A stretch of DNA of 9,256 bases from a bacterium. GTDB lineage: Bacteria; Atribacterota; JS1; SB-45; 34-128. Where the stretch lies: contig JAHIPN010000242.1 of assembly GCA_018894595.1 (NCBI GenBank), positions 1 through 9,256 on the forward strand, given 5' to 3'. Positions 1-6,660 of this stretch are shown here, piece after piece (within the stretch, counting starts at the first letter, position 1; each line of letters opens with the position of its first letter). The position numbers and the translations under genes are program-made. Under the pieces are notes generated by a model. It worked only from the letters and a program-made list of their open reading frames with translations. It made no database searches and was not told the DNA's origin.

Positions 1-872
1 CCTAATAAACCAGCTATTGTATCGGTATCTCCTCCTAAATTTACCGAAATCCAAAATGCTTTAGAAAATTCTTGGCTATATTTATAAAAAAGAGAAAAGA
101 CTACCGGAATAATCTGCTCGGAAAACATATCTGTCCCGATTATATTGTATAATATTTCAGACACTTTTCGGGAGCTTCTAACCTCTTTAATTAAATTTAT
201 GGCATAGGCTATTCTCTGCCAGACCGAAGGGGAACAATATTGCAATCCTTTGGTCTGGCCTATTTTAGCTCCATATATAGCGGCATCGATAATTTTTTTA
301 GGCGTAGCTTTTTGATTAAAACATTCGGAAATTGCTGCTGATAGAGAGGTGGCACCAGCAATTGCTTTAGAAACTGAATGAGTAGGATAACTGGAAATAA
401 CTGCATCATCTATGGCTTTTTTGATATTTCCCGCTCTAACTATTCCTACTGGAATTACTCTCATGGCGGCTCCGATAGTATTGCCTTCATTGCCAGTTTT
501 AAGATAATCTTCACCATTTTTAAGTCTTATTAAAGCTTTTTTAGAGGAAGGGCCTACATAACTTTTATTAAAAGCATTTTTTTCTTCTACCCATCTGAGC
601 AGAGATCGCTTAACCGTTTCATAAGTCAATCCTTTATCTTTAATCATCTCTTCTGCCAGATAGAGGGCCTGCTCGCTATCGTCAGTAATACTCCCAAATT
701 TTAAATCTTTATGAGGATGAAAATCCTTTACCGAAACCAAAGTGGAGATTCTCCCATACTCTTTTTTAATCATCTCCGGGGGTAAAAATTCCACCGGCAT
801 CCCTGCCGCATCACCAATTATGAGTCCGGCAAAGGCACCAAAGGCTTTATCGTAAAACATATCGTAGTTCAT
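1..872 (-). CDS. ADP-ribosylglycohydrolase family protein, 3' end missing
   Basis: About 290 codons are visible and the frame is still open at the window edge, so the C-terminus is cut off; family members are usually 300-350 residues. The fold is the ADP-ribosylglycohydrolase (DraG/ARH) family, which uses a dinuclear Mg centre. Visible signatures are GDAAG at 20-24, TDDSE at 63-67 (metal-binding Thr-Asp-Asp), GAAMR at 134-138, a conserved His at 165 (PTHS) and NLGGDTDT at 278-285 (second metal cluster). No key residue is missing. The ATG overlaps the TGA of the kinase gene (ATGA), and GAGGAAG lies 6 bases before it, so translation is coupled. No signal peptide is seen. DraG itself acts on modified nitrogenase reductase, but no nitrogen-fixation gene is present. 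In a sugar operon the protein more likely cleaves a ribosyl or other glycosidic bond in a small molecule; this is inference. Family assignment is secure, substrate unknown. Confidence 0.9.
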   Translation of the reverse strand, partial: MNYDMFYDKAFGAFAGLIIGDAAGMPVEFLPPEMIKKEYGRISTLVSVKDFHPHKDLKFGSITDDSEQALYLAEEMIKDKGLTYETVKRSLLRWVEEKNAFNKSYVGPSSKKALIRLKNGEDYLKTGNEGNTIGAAMRVIPVGIVRAGNIKKAIDDAVISSYPTHSVSKAIAGATSLSAAISECFNQKATPKKIIDAAIYGAKIGQTKGLQYCSPSVWQRIAYAINLIKEVRSSRKVSEILYNIIGTDMFSEQIIPVVFSLFYKYSQEFSKAFWISVNLGGDTDTIAGLL

Positions 873-2152
873 TTAGACTTCCTCGAATCTTTAAGATTAT
901 ACAATCTGTATTGCATATCAATAAAGTTACTATATTTTTTTTCATAAAATAATTGCTTTTCTTTTTCAGGTTTAAATACTGCCTCAGCTTTAATAAAACC
1001 CTTAACAAATTTTTTAAATTCCGAATCCTTAAAATTGGATAAAAACTTCACTCCTAAAAATATATTCCCCGTCACCGCAGATTGTAAATAATTTACTCTT
1101 CTTAGACTTAAATTGTAGATATTGGATTTTAACTGATTCCAGCTGTTAGAAACGGCGGTCTGCCCTGAAATAGAGATCCAGTCGTTATCCACCTTTAGAA
1201 TATCTATATTTTGTTTAATTACAAAGGCTACTCCCTCCACAACAACTTTCAAAAGGTCATTAAAATCAGTTTTTAAATCTATACCATAAAAAGCTGATCT
1301 TATTTTCCCCGACCAGATTGGGCTTCTTGCCCCTAAAAGATAGGGAAAAAATAAAAGATTTTCATCCTGGTTTTGATTTTTATCAACCTTTTCAAAAATA
1401 GCTTGTTCATCAAGTTTAAATGTGTCTTTCAACCACTTAAGAGTAATTCCTCCGCAAGACATCGCTAATATCTTTATAGATTGGTCTTTAAAAAAATAAG
1501 GTATCTCTGAACTATTTTTTTCCATAATTTTATAAACACAGGTAGTGCTCCCTCCAATTTCACCTGCTTCATCTACATCTGTCGCCCCCATCCCTAAAGC
1601 AGCCACAAAAGCATCTATAGAACCGCATAGAATGACACATTTTCCTTTAATTCCGAAATATTCTTTTACATTATCATTGAGAAAGCCAATAGGTTCAGAG
1701 GGTTCTAAGATATCTTGAAATTCTTTTATAAATTCTCCTAAAGAAGGCTCTCTTCTCAAATTATAATAGGTTATAAAATCAGTTGATATCCTGGAAGTTA
1801 AAAGAAAATTTATATAATCTTTATAAGGTAAAATATGTTTTACCTTAAAATCAGATTTCAAAATTCCCGATATACTCTCTCCCAAATTATTATTATGCCA
1901 GTAAAAATTTTTATCAAAAGGGTGATGATGTTCGTCTAAAAATTTATAAGCAGGAAAAATGCTGTCTATCACTATCGCTTCAATTTCTTTTATCTTATGT
2001 TCGCTCTTTATTTTTTCTATAATCATTTTCATTGAAAGGAGCGGTCTGTCAAAATAGGAATGGTTTTCAGCGGTATAAAAGAATATTTTATTTTTAAAAT
2101 AAAACCCAGCCTTTAGGGTACTGGTACCAAAATCGAATGATAATATCTTCAA
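869..2152 (-). CDS. FGGY-family carbohydrate kinase (compact, divergent)
   Basis: A cytosolic ATP-dependent sugar kinase of the FGGY (xylulokinase/gluconokinase/LsrK-like) family, built from two actin-like ATPase domains. The N-terminal phosphate loop is FDFGTSTLK at 6-14. The likely catalytic base is Asp180 in GSIDAFVAALG, followed by GGSTT at 200-204. The C-terminal domain shows FPYLLGARSPIW at 269-280, VVVEGVAF at 303-310 and an adenosine-site region SGQTAVSNSWNQ at 329-340, where the family norm is closer to GGG-(A/S)-x-S-x-x-W-x-Q. At 427 residues it is shorter than the usual 480-520; the N-terminal domain carries the shortage. The start is TTG, chosen because it sits directly before the phosphate loop, the next Met is residue 41, and AAAGGCGG lies 10 bases upstream. 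It overlaps the dehydrogenase stop as TTGA. The neighbouring dehydrogenase and aldolase suggest a ketose or similar substrate, which motifs alone cannot identify. Confidence 0.88.
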   Translation of the reverse strand: MKILSFDFGTSTLKAGFYFKNKIFFYTAENHSYFDRPLLSMKMIIEKIKSEHKIKEIEAIVIDSIFPAYKFLDEHHHPFDKNFYWHNNNLGESISGILKSDFKVKHILPYKDYINFLLTSRISTDFITYYNLRREPSLGEFIKEFQDILEPSEPIGFLNDNVKEYFGIKGKCVILCGSIDAFVAALGMGATDVDEAGEIGGSTTCVYKIMEKNSSEIPYFFKDQSIKILAMSCGGITLKWLKDTFKLDEQAIFEKVDKNQNQDENLLFFPYLLGARSPIWSGKIRSAFYGIDLKTDFNDLLKVVVEGVAFVIKQNIDILKVDNDWISISGQTAVSNSWNQLKSNIYNLSLRRVNYLQSAVTGNIFLGVKFLSNFKDSEFKKFVKGFIKAEAVFKPEKEKQLFYEKKYSNFIDMQYRLYNLKDSRKSK

Positions 2153-3165
2153 AAATTAATTACCGCCTTTATCCCTTTTTTTTCATAAATATCATAAAAA
2201 GCTTTTTTTATATCTTTTAGTTCGTATCTCTGGGTAATGAATTTTTCGAAAAGTTCGGGAGAACCGGAGATCATTTCATAAGCGTCCTTAAAATGTTTTG
2301 AAGAAAATCCAAAATTACCTATTAAATCAATCTCCTTATAATGAATTAAAAATGGATTAATCTTTAAAACCGAATCTTTGGGCAGCCCGCCAAAAATTTC
2401 CACCACTCCGCCCTCTTTTACGTATAAAAAAGCCTCTTCTACAATTTGGGGGATAGCTAAAGCCACAATTACCGCATCCATTCCTCTTGAATCGGAATAT
2501 TTTGTAGTGAAATCGATGAGATTGGTTTTTTCCGGAGAAACAGCTTTTATTTCTAATTTTTTAGCAAACCCTAATCTTTCTTTTGAGATTTCTGAGATAA
2601 TCGGTTCACAACCTAACCGCTTTAAGGTCAAAGATAAAAGTAACCCCATCGGACCTCCGCCTATCACTAAAATCTTCTTGCCTTTAACTTCAAATTTCAA
2701 CTTCCGGATACCATTTATACAACATGCAAGAGGTTCAATTAAGGTAGCAACTTCAAAAGAAATATTTTTATGTAATTTAAAAGTACCTTTTTCCACAATT
2801 TTAGTTGGAATTTTTATATATTCTGAAAAAGCCCCTCCTACAAAACTCTTATATGCACAGATCTCTCCTAACTCATCTTTACAATTATTACAACTACCAC
2901 ATTCAATATAAGGAGTGCAGACCACCCTCTCTCCTTGTTTGAACCTGTTAATATTTCTTCCTACCCGGTCAATAATTCCAGAAAATTCATGACCTAACAC
3001 ACAAGGGGGATTAAATAGAGGGTGCCCTTTAAAAAATGTCTTTACATCGGTCCCACAGATAGTAGCAGCTTTTACCTGTAATAGGATTTCATCTTCTGAA
3101 ATCACAGGAATATCCCGAGTTTCAAGATCCATCTTCTTGATTCCTTTATATACTGCTGTAAGCAT
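2149..3165 (-). CDS. Zinc-dependent medium-chain alcohol/polyol dehydrogenase
   Basis: A 338-residue MDR-superfamily oxidoreductase of the sorbitol dehydrogenase/threonine dehydrogenase type, expected to interconvert a secondary alcohol and a ketone using NAD(H) in the cytosol. The catalytic zinc ligands are visible: Cys37 (CGTD), His59-Glu60 (GHEFSG) and Glu144 (IEPLAC). The structural zinc site is complete with Cys89, Cys92, Cys95 and Cys103. The Rossmann loop is GGGPMG at 169-174, and Glu192 at the end of the second strand favours NAD over NADP. The ATG start is preceded by AAGGAG with 8-base spacing. It begins 22 bases after the aldolase gene and overlaps the kinase start by four bases. 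In this operon it probably oxidises a polyol or sugar before, or after, phosphorylation. Tdh or LgoD-type names are possible, but the sequence does not decide among them. Confidence 0.93.
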   Translation of the reverse strand: MLTAVYKGIKKMDLETRDIPVISEDEILLQVKAATICGTDVKTFFKGHPLFNPPCVLGHEFSGIIDRVGRNINRFKQGERVVCTPYIECGSCNNCKDELGEICAYKSFVGGAFSEYIKIPTKIVEKGTFKLHKNISFEVATLIEPLACCINGIRKLKFEVKGKKILVIGGGPMGLLLSLTLKRLGCEPIISEISKERLGFAKKLEIKAVSPEKTNLIDFTTKYSDSRGMDAVIVALAIPQIVEEAFLYVKEGGVVEIFGGLPKDSVLKINPFLIHYKEIDLIGNFGFSSKHFKDAYEMISGSPELFEKFITQRYELKDIKKAFYDIYEKKGIKAVINF

Positions 3166-3187
3166 GAATTTATCTCCTTTTGCCGGC

Positions 3188-3919
3188 TTATTTATGAACT
3201 ATCTTTACTAATTGGGCAACGGTCTCCCGGGGAGAAGCGGAGGAAAAAATATTTCTCCCAAAAGCAAAACCTTTCGCTCCTTTTTCCATTGCTTTTATAG
3301 TCATATTTTTTAAATTATCTGTTTTAGGTCCACCAGCGATAATCAGGGGGACTCTGGCTGCAGAAACTACTCTATCAAAATCTTCACCAGTATAATAAGT
3401 CTTTATAACATCTGCTCCCAATTCAAAGGCAACCCTACTTCCCAGAGCCAACTCCTTGGTAACCGGCTCTTTAGAAATAGCAGATAATACTTCCACTAAA
3501 AGAGGAATCTGTAATCTATCACATTCTTTCACGCACCTGCTTATAGAACTAATCATCTCATTTTCTCTTTTAGAACCGAGTATCAACATCATTGCTACCA
3601 TATCAGCCCCTACACTTACCGCATAATCAACATCATATAAGAGGCTGTGAAAATCACTTTCTTTACTATAAGCGGTAGCACCTCCGGTAATTCTAACTAT
3701 AAGACCGGCCTTTCTGAAAATATCTCTTTTTAGAATCTTTACCACACCCGGATTTAGAAGCAGGGCATCGATTCCTCCTTTAACTGTTTCCTCGATGATC
3801 TTTATTGGGTCTTTCGGATATTCCACCGTGCCAAAATGTTGACCATGGTCAAAGGCAAAAACACCAACCTTGCCATCTCTTCGGAAAATTCTTGAAAGAC
3901 GTAATTCTTTTCCTGTCAA
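3188..3919 (-). CDS. DeoC/LacD-family class I aldolase (LsrF/archaeal-FBA-like)
   Basis: A TIM-barrel class I aldolase of the family joining archaeal-type fructose-bisphosphate aldolase, LsrF and 2-amino-3,7-dideoxy-hept-6-ulosonate synthase. Numbering runs from the longest possible start, GTG at 3928. FAFDHGQ at 24-30 is the family's Asp-His-Gly motif. Lys176 in ADVIKTYYTG is the expected Schiff-base lysine. AGGPKT at 198-203 and FGRNIF at 223-228 form the phosphate-binding end of the barrel. Length (243-246 residues) is near the 250-290 norm. I prefer the TTG at 3919 because AAGAGGTGAT (3933-3924) then becomes a properly spaced ribosome site, whereas that site overlaps the GTG itself. The gene is second in the operon after the GntR regulator. 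It likely cleaves or thiolyses a phosphorylated ketose made by the kinase and dehydrogenase. The true substrate is not determined; an LsrF-like thiolase role is an alternative. Confidence 0.88.
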   Translation of the reverse strand: MTGKELRLSRIFRRDGKVGVFAFDHGQHFGTVEYPKDPIKIIEETVKGGIDALLLNPGVVKILKRDIFRKAGLIVRITGGATAYSKESDFHSLLYDVDYAVSVGADMVAMMLILGSKRENEMISSISRCVKECDRLQIPLLVEVLSAISKEPVTKELALGSRVAFELGADVIKTYYTGEDFDRVVSAARVPLIIAGGPKTDNLKNMTIKAMEKGAKGFAFGRNIFSSASPRETVAQLVKIVHK

Positions 3920-3923
3920 AAAT

Positions 3924-3933
3924 ATCACCTCTT
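3924..3933 (-). promoter_or_regulatory. Ribosome binding site deciding the aldolase start
   Basis: On the minus strand AAGAGGTGAT matches the extended anti-Shine-Dalgarno complement (AGGAGGTGAT) at nine of ten bases. It covers the GTG that would give the longest reading frame, leaving no spacing for that codon. The TTG ten bases further on (3919-3917) has a normal distance from the GAGG core. Confidence 0.6.
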
Positions 3934-3947
3934 TTTATATTCTATTT

Positions 3948-4712
3948 TCAAATATTATTTTTAAATCTTCTACCCTCATCATTAAAGGGACGGCTTCTTC
4001 TCAATTCAAAGTAAAATTTGCATCTATCAGCATTACAGATACTTTGTGACCACTCAACAATATTATTTTGGATATCGTAACTTATTCTCTCCATCAATAA
4101 ACCTGCAGAACCGACTGGTATCTCCAGATACTTACTTTCGAGGGGATTAATCAATATTGCCTGGATAATCTCTTTTCCGTATCCAAGCTGAATATTATAT
4201 CTATTTTCTAAAACTGTGTAAATTGATTTATTGTTAAGATCTAAACTGATTAGGTTTTGACAATATTTTTCTGGAAAGTAATTCTTTTCAAAAATCCAGG
4301 GCTCTTGATTGCCATACCTTATTCTTTCTATATAATAAACATATTCACCGATATTGATATTCAACTTTTCAGAAATAGATTTAGTGGCTAAGATTCTTTC
4401 TTTCTTAATAATTTTCGTTGAGGGTTCAAATCCCTGCTTTTTCACATCTTCGGTAAATCCGGAAAGTTTGCTTATTTTATGTTCTACTTTGGGAATAGCT
4501 ACAAAAGTTCCTTTCCCCTGAATTCTGTAGAGAACATTTTTCCTTACCAGGTCGTCCAAGGCAGTTCTAATGGTAATTCTGCTCACCTTATATATTTTAG
4601 AAAGTTCTCTTTCTGAAGGAATCTTCTCATCATAAGACCATTCTCTATTATTGACCTTACTTTGAATAGTCCTTTCGATTTGTACGTGCAGAAGAGGATT
4701 ATTATTTAACAT
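3948..4712 (-). CDS. GntR/HutC-family transcriptional regulator with UTRA domain
   Basis: A 254-residue DNA-binding regulator and first gene of the lower operon. The winged helix-turn-helix spans about residues 6-72, with the canonical IPSERELS at 31-38, VSRITIRTALDDL at 43-55 and wing QGKGTFV at 65-71. Residues about 80-237 form a UTRA effector domain, ending in the typical DRCKFYFEL. HutC-type proteins of this kind usually bind a phosphorylated sugar or related small acid and dissociate from palindromic operators. The ATG start is preceded by GGGAGGG about 12 bases upstream, a slightly long spacing. A perfect palindrome lies at the predicted transcription start upstream, which fits autoregulation plus control of the aldolase, dehydrogenase, kinase and glycohydrolase genes. 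Whether it represses or activates is inferred from operator position (repression). The effector is unknown but is probably an intermediate of the pathway. Confidence 0.94.
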   Translation of the reverse strand: MLNNNPLLHVQIERTIQSKVNNREWSYDEKIPSERELSKIYKVSRITIRTALDDLVRKNVLYRIQGKGTFVAIPKVEHKISKLSGFTEDVKKQGFEPSTKIIKKERILATKSISEKLNINIGEYVYYIERIRYGNQEPWIFEKNYFPEKYCQNLISLDLNNKSIYTVLENRYNIQLGYGKEIIQAILINPLESKYLEIPVGSAGLLMERISYDIQNNIVEWSQSICNADRCKFYFELRRSRPFNDEGRRFKNNI

Positions 4713-4739
4713 CTAAAACCAATGCCCTCCCATTAAGAA

Positions 4740-4753
4740 GTGGTTATAACCAC
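4740..4753. promoter_or_regulatory. Candidate GntR operator, perfect 14-bp palindrome
   Basis: GTGGTTATAACCAC is its own exact reverse complement and lies 28 bases before the GntR start codon, at about +1 to +14 of the predicted transcript. Its GGT-N4-ACC layout with a central TATA resembles HutC-subfamily operators (GT-N-TA-N-AC type). Binding by the adjacent regulator is inferred. Confidence 0.7.
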
Positions 4754-4761
4754 ATAACCAT
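4754..4761 (-). repeat. Extra operator half-site overlapping the -10 box
   Basis: On the minus strand ATGGTTAT repeats the GTGGTTAT arm of the adjoining palindrome in direct orientation with an 8-base period. It overlaps the -10 hexamer by two bases, so occupancy would block RNA polymerase. It could be an accessory half-site or chance in AT-rich DNA. Confidence 0.4.
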
Positions 4762-4788
4762 TATAAGACAAAAAAAATAAAAAGTAAA
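4760..4788 (-). promoter_or_regulatory. Sigma70-type promoter of the GntR-led operon
   Basis: Reading the minus strand, TTTACT (4788-4783, -35) is followed by a 17-base T-rich spacer and a perfect TATAAT (4765-4760, -10). Transcription would begin near 4753, giving a leader of about 40 bases. The operator palindrome starts exactly there. Confidence 0.72.
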
Positions 4789-4844
4789 GCCATATTTTAT
4801 AAAAAAATGCACAATATATTCGTATTTACTGATTCAAATTAAGC

Positions 4845-5129
4845 TTATCCTCCGGATAGAGCAACAAATAAATAATATTCATCATTATTATTTATCTTTT
4901 GATCCAAACTAACCATGTTAAGTTGACCCTTCCTGGCAATGTGTATATACGAATTTAGTTCTCCTTTATCGTTAAAAATATATTTGTCAAAAGATTGCCC
5001 ATATATATCTACAAGATGAGAAAGCAAATCTGATAATACTGCTTCATCGCTTAACCTAATTTTTTCTTCACTTATACCGGTTATTCCTCTAATAATATTA
5101 AAATATCTTACCAATACTTTTTTTGCCAT
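4845..5129 (-). CDS. MoaD/ThiS-family sulfur carrier protein
   Basis: A 94-residue ubiquitin-like (beta-grasp) protein ending in ALSGG. The C-terminal Gly-Gly is the mark of MoaD/ThiS carriers: it is adenylated by MoeB/ThiF-type enzymes and then thiocarboxylated. The length, the VRYFNIIRGITG opening and the late NNDEYYLFVALSGG segment fit MoaD, the small subunit of molybdopterin synthase, better than the shorter ThiS (about 65 residues). It is the last gene after a molybdenum hydroxylase and an E2 gene, so supplying the dithiolene sulfur of that enzyme's cofactor is the natural role. No MoaE or MoeB is present here. The frame is open 15 codons further upstream, but that stretch is built from a palindromic repeat and is basic and unlike the family, so I take the ATG at 5129, which has AGGA 9 bases before it. 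A tungsten-cofactor or other sulfur-transfer role is possible. Confidence 0.85.
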   Translation of the reverse strand: MAKKVLVRYFNIIRGITGISEEKIRLSDEAVLSDLLSHLVDIYGQSFDKYIFNDKGELNSYIHIARKGQLNMVSLDQKINNNDEYYLFVALSGG

Positions 5130-5161
5130 TTTCCTATTTCCTATTTTGTAAAGTCTCCTGT

Positions 5162-5181
5162 GGGCACGATGCATCGTGCCC
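5162..5181. repeat. Perfect 20-bp palindrome, possible MITE-like remnant
   Basis: GGGCACGATGCATCGTGCCC is an exact inverted repeat. The right flank continues as CCTACA, and the left flank has TGT with two bases missing, so the ancestral form may have been a near-perfect 28-30 bp palindrome of the TGTAGGGGCAC type. In RNA it would fold into a strong hairpin between the E2 and MoaD genes. No T-run follows on the minus strand, so it is not a classic terminator. Confidence 0.65.
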
Positions 5182-5232
5182 CTACATTACCATTTTGTTT
5201 GCTTTTTAGGTTGCAACCATTTAATAACTTTA

Positions 5233-6660
5233 CTATTTCTTTTTTAAACTATGGATATCTTCTTTGAAGATAAATACCTCTGGAAATTCAAGATAATATT
5301 TTAGTTGCTTGAGAAATTTCGCTGCTATCACTCCATCAATTAGCCGGTGATCAACTGAAAGGGTAAACTTCGCTATAGGACGAATTCCCATCTTATCCTT
5401 ATTTTTCTCTTCAATTACAATGGGTAACTTTTTAACAGCTCCCACTGCTAATATCGCTGCCTCCGGAGGATTAATAATTGAGGTAAATTGTTCTATTCCA
5501 TACATACCCAAATTAGAAACAGTAAAAGTACCTCCTTTGTAATCATCAGGCATTAATTTACCTTCTCGAGATAGTTTAACGAGATTCCTTATCTCCTTAG
5601 AAAGAACTAATAGGCTTTTCTTATCTGTACTTCTCACTACCGGAACTATAAGCCCCTCTTCTAAAGCGACTGCTATTCCAATATTTATCTCTTTATGATA
5701 AATAATCTCATCACCGATTAAAGAACAATTTATTTTTGGCTGTTCAGATAATACTTTGGCAACAGCAAAGACTATAAAGTCATTTATGGATATATTAGAG
5801 GTGGATGTCTTCTTAAAAGAATCTGTCAATTTTTGAATTTTAGACATATCTGCGGAGATAGTAAAATAAATATGAGGAGCAGTGAATTTACTTTGAGAGA
5901 GTCGATCTCCAATTATCTTGCGCATTCCGGTATAGGGAATTCGCTTACCAATATCCTTACCGGACTTGTCTTTATGCTGTTCCAGTACATTTTCTTTTTT
6001 AAAATCATTTAATTTTATATATCTTTCTATATCTCTTTTTATAATTCTTCCTCCCGGTGCGCTTCCTTCAACTTTATCTATATTGATCCCCATTTCTTTA
6101 GATAAACAATCGGCGCAAGGAGAAATTTTTTCATTACCGTAATCTTCTTCTTTTAGAATAGGCATATTATTCTCGCGTAAATATCTTTTTACATCTTTCT
6201 TTAAAATTCTTGCTCCTGGCCCTGTTCCTTTTATCTTGCCAATTTCAATATTTGCTTTTTTAGCATATTTTATGGCTACAGGAGAAGCTTTTATTTCCCC
6301 GATTAGTATAATTTCTGATTTGCTGCTCTCATTATCTTCTTTTGTGTCTGATATATTTTTATTTTTGCTTTTTTCTTTTTCTTCTACTTCATCTTTTTCT
6401 TTATCAATATCTATTTTTTCACCTATTTTACCAATTACTCCTAAGGGAGTTAAAATAGGGACAGTCTCTCCTTCGTGAACATATATTTTTAATAAAGTCC
6501 CACTTATGGGCGATTCTACCTCATTGACAATTTTTTCTGTCTCTATTTCGAGTAATGGTTCGCCTTTCTTTACCCGCTCACCCTCCTTGAATAACCACTT
6601 TACTATTGTCCCTTTTTGCATAGATAAGCCTAATTTTGGCATTTTTATTACTTCAGCCAT
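5233..6660 (-). CDS. 2-oxoacid dehydrogenase E2 acyltransferase with two E3-binding domains
   Basis: A 475-residue dihydrolipoamide acyltransferase, the core of a pyruvate/branched-chain/acetoin dehydrogenase-type complex. It moves an acyl group from lipoate to CoA. Residues 1-80 form one lipoyl domain, with Lys43 in ETEKIVNEVES as the lipoylation site. A charged Lys/Glu/Ser linker follows (about 84-122). Two peripheral subunit-binding domains come next: about 124-161 (ASPVAIKYAKK to GTGPGARILKKDV) and about 178-215 (ISPCADCLSKE to GSAPGGRIIKRDI). The catalytic domain runs from about 239 to 466 with the active-site motif DHRLIDG (His438, Asp442). Most E2 proteins have only one subunit-binding domain. 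The ATG directly follows the iron-sulfur subunit's TAA, and AGGAGG lies inside that upstream gene, so expression is coupled to the hydroxylase. No E1 or E3 gene is in the window. The acyl substrate is unknown. Confidence 0.93.
   Translation of the reverse strand: MAEVIKMPKLGLSMQKGTIVKWLFKEGERVKKGEPLLEIETEKIVNEVESPISGTLLKIYVHEGETVPILTPLGVIGKIGEKIDIDKEKDEVEEKEKSKNKNISDTKEDNESSKSEIILIGEIKASPVAIKYAKKANIEIGKIKGTGPGARILKKDVKRYLRENNMPILKEEDYGNEKISPCADCLSKEMGINIDKVEGSAPGGRIIKRDIERYIKLNDFKKENVLEQHKDKSGKDIGKRIPYTGMRKIIGDRLSQSKFTAPHIYFTISADMSKIQKLTDSFKKTSTSNISINDFIVFAVAKVLSEQPKINCSLIGDEIIYHKEINIGIAVALEEGLIVPVVRSTDKKSLLVLSKEIRNLVKLSREGKLMPDDYKGGTFTVSNLGMYGIEQFTSIINPPEAAILAVGAVKKLPIVIEEKNKDKMGIRPIAKFTLSVDHRLIDGVIAAKFLKQLKYYLEFPEVFIFKEDIHSLKKK

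Noticed and set aside
1764..1780. A second GntR operator copy (AGGTTATAAAAT) in the kinase gene
   Set aside because: Only one arm matches; the palindrome is absent and the site is within coding sequence.
2378..2911. A 177-codon plus-strand open frame opposite the dehydrogenase
   Set aside because: It lies wholly inside a confidently identified gene, has no recognisable motif and no ribosome site of note. Other plus-strand open frames (3805-4014, 6236-6478, 6743-7105, 7595-8211, 8641-9201) are antisense shadows for the same reason.
5130..5174. A 15-codon N-terminal extension of the MoaD gene starting at the ATG inside the palindrome
   Set aside because: The extra residues are basic, derive from the repeat and have no family match. 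The ATG at 5129 has a suitable ribosome site and gives the usual MoaD length.
5162..5181. Palindrome as a Rho-independent terminator
   Set aside because: No T-run follows the hairpin on the minus strand; the sequence goes straight into ACAGGAGAC.
5180..5232. Separate promoter for MoaD
   Set aside because: The best pairing, TTGCAA with TAATGT, has a 21-base spacer and a poor -10, so it does not stand up.
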